DNA from: an uncultured Deferribacteraceae bacterium
GTDB taxonomy: Bacteria; Chrysiogenota; Deferribacteres; CAMZNJ01
Assembly: GCA_947313855.1 (NCBI GenBank)
Contig: CAMZNS010000013.1
Location: 1 to 31,852, forward strand
Direction: 5' to 3'
Length of the DNA: 31,852 bases
In this document: piece by piece, positions 31,524 through 31,852 of the stretch
Layout of the letters: each line of letters opens with the position of its first letter
Numbering within the stretch: position 1 is the stretch's first letter
Translations under genes and position numbers: made by a program
Notes under the pieces: generated by a model
What the model was told of the DNA's origin: nothing
Databases searched by the model: none
The model's input: only the letters and a program-made list of their open reading frames with translations

Positions 31524-31852
31524 ATGGAACCAAACATTATTGTTGTAACGGGTGGTGCAGGGTTTATCGGTAGCAATATTGTCCATGCACTCAAGAAAGG
31601 TCAAGGTTTTCTAGGGCGTGATATCGCCAATGAAGGCACAAAGGTTGTTGTCATTGACGATATGGATAGTGGGAAATTTCTCAATATTGTAACTGCTGGC
31701 GTGGATGATATTGTTCGTGCCGAAAACTGCCTGCAATATATCAAAGAGAACGCCCCAAATATCAAAGCCATATTTCACCAAGGGGCGGAAAGTAGCACCA
31801 CTGCCACCGATGCCGACTACGTAATGCGTAACAACTACGAACTCTCCAAAGG
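31524..31852 (+). CDS. hldD: ADP-heptose 6-epimerase, 5' part
   Basis: First 109 codons of an extended short-chain dehydrogenase/epimerase cut by the window edge. The NAD(P)-binding TGGAGFIGSNIV follows the first strand, VVVIDDMDSG closes the second, and IFHQGAESSTTATDADYVMRNNY matches the HldD-specific active-site lead-in. HldD converts ADP-D-glycero-D-manno-heptose to the L-glycero form. GGGAGG is eight bases before the ATG. It lies 36 bp after hldE, so the two are likely one operon. Confidence 0.92.
   Translation, partial: MEPNIIVVTGGAGFIGSNIVHALKKGQGFLGRDIANEGTKVVVIDDMDSGKFLNIVTAGVDDIVRAENCLQYIKENAPNIKAIFHQGAESSTTATDADYVMRNNYELSK

Overview
The window comes from a Gram-negative bacterium. 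Outer-membrane LPS machinery is present (lptD, hldE, hldD), along with lipoprotein signal peptides. Two small periplasmic triheme c-type cytochromes and a hemD-like gene suggest an anaerobic or facultatively anaerobic respirer. The gene mix (c7-type cytochromes, bifunctional HldE, DHH phosphoesterase, DksA/TraR-type zinc-finger protein) is compatible with a deltaproteobacterial or Deferribacterota-like lineage, but I cannot place it further from sequence alone. The standard bacterial genetic code fits every gene. No tRNA, rRNA, CRISPR array, insertion sequence, integrase or phage gene was found.

Layout. 1-640: edge of a tandem array and one unrecognised gene. 650-4235: cysS, then two tandemly duplicated triheme cytochrome genes, all on the minus strand, with several hairpins and a duplicated 76-bp intergenic block. 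4236-10130 (plus): transketolase; an RlmB-type rRNA methyltransferase with its own strong promoter; then an rlmH / DksA-like / gpmI operon ending in a clear intrinsic terminator. 10240-11971: a DUF2156 gene and a hemD-like gene, divergent. 11966-23095 (minus): a probable long operon, read right to left, of two related lipoproteins, rsmA, lptD, an exported hypothetical protein, a DHH phosphoesterase, a small membrane protein, a polyprenyl diphosphate synthase and priA. 23271-31852 (plus): a large secreted protein, nagA, three exported or membrane-anchored proteins (two with TPR-like helical repeats), hldE and the start of hldD.

How they work together. The right two thirds is an envelope-biogenesis neighbourhood: heptose nucleotide synthesis (hldE/hldD), LPS export to the surface (lptD), polyprenyl carrier synthesis, and a group of unstudied secreted, lipidated and membrane-anchored proteins. 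The left third mixes central carbon metabolism (tkt, gpmI), translation and rRNA maintenance (cysS, rlmB, rlmH) and periplasmic electron carriers.

The most unusual property is a set of at least seven intergenic tandem-repeat arrays, each with its own repeat unit, found mostly at the 3' ends of genes. At cysS and at the DHH gene the array contains the stop codon and encodes the last residues of the protein. Other points for a second look are: an exported protein whose signal peptide is intact but has no ATG, GTG or TTG start (ATT is the best candidate); a cytochrome duplication whose gene 3' halves and upstream 76-bp blocks stayed alike while the parts between diverged; and a TTGACGAAAGG promoter motif shared by three loci.
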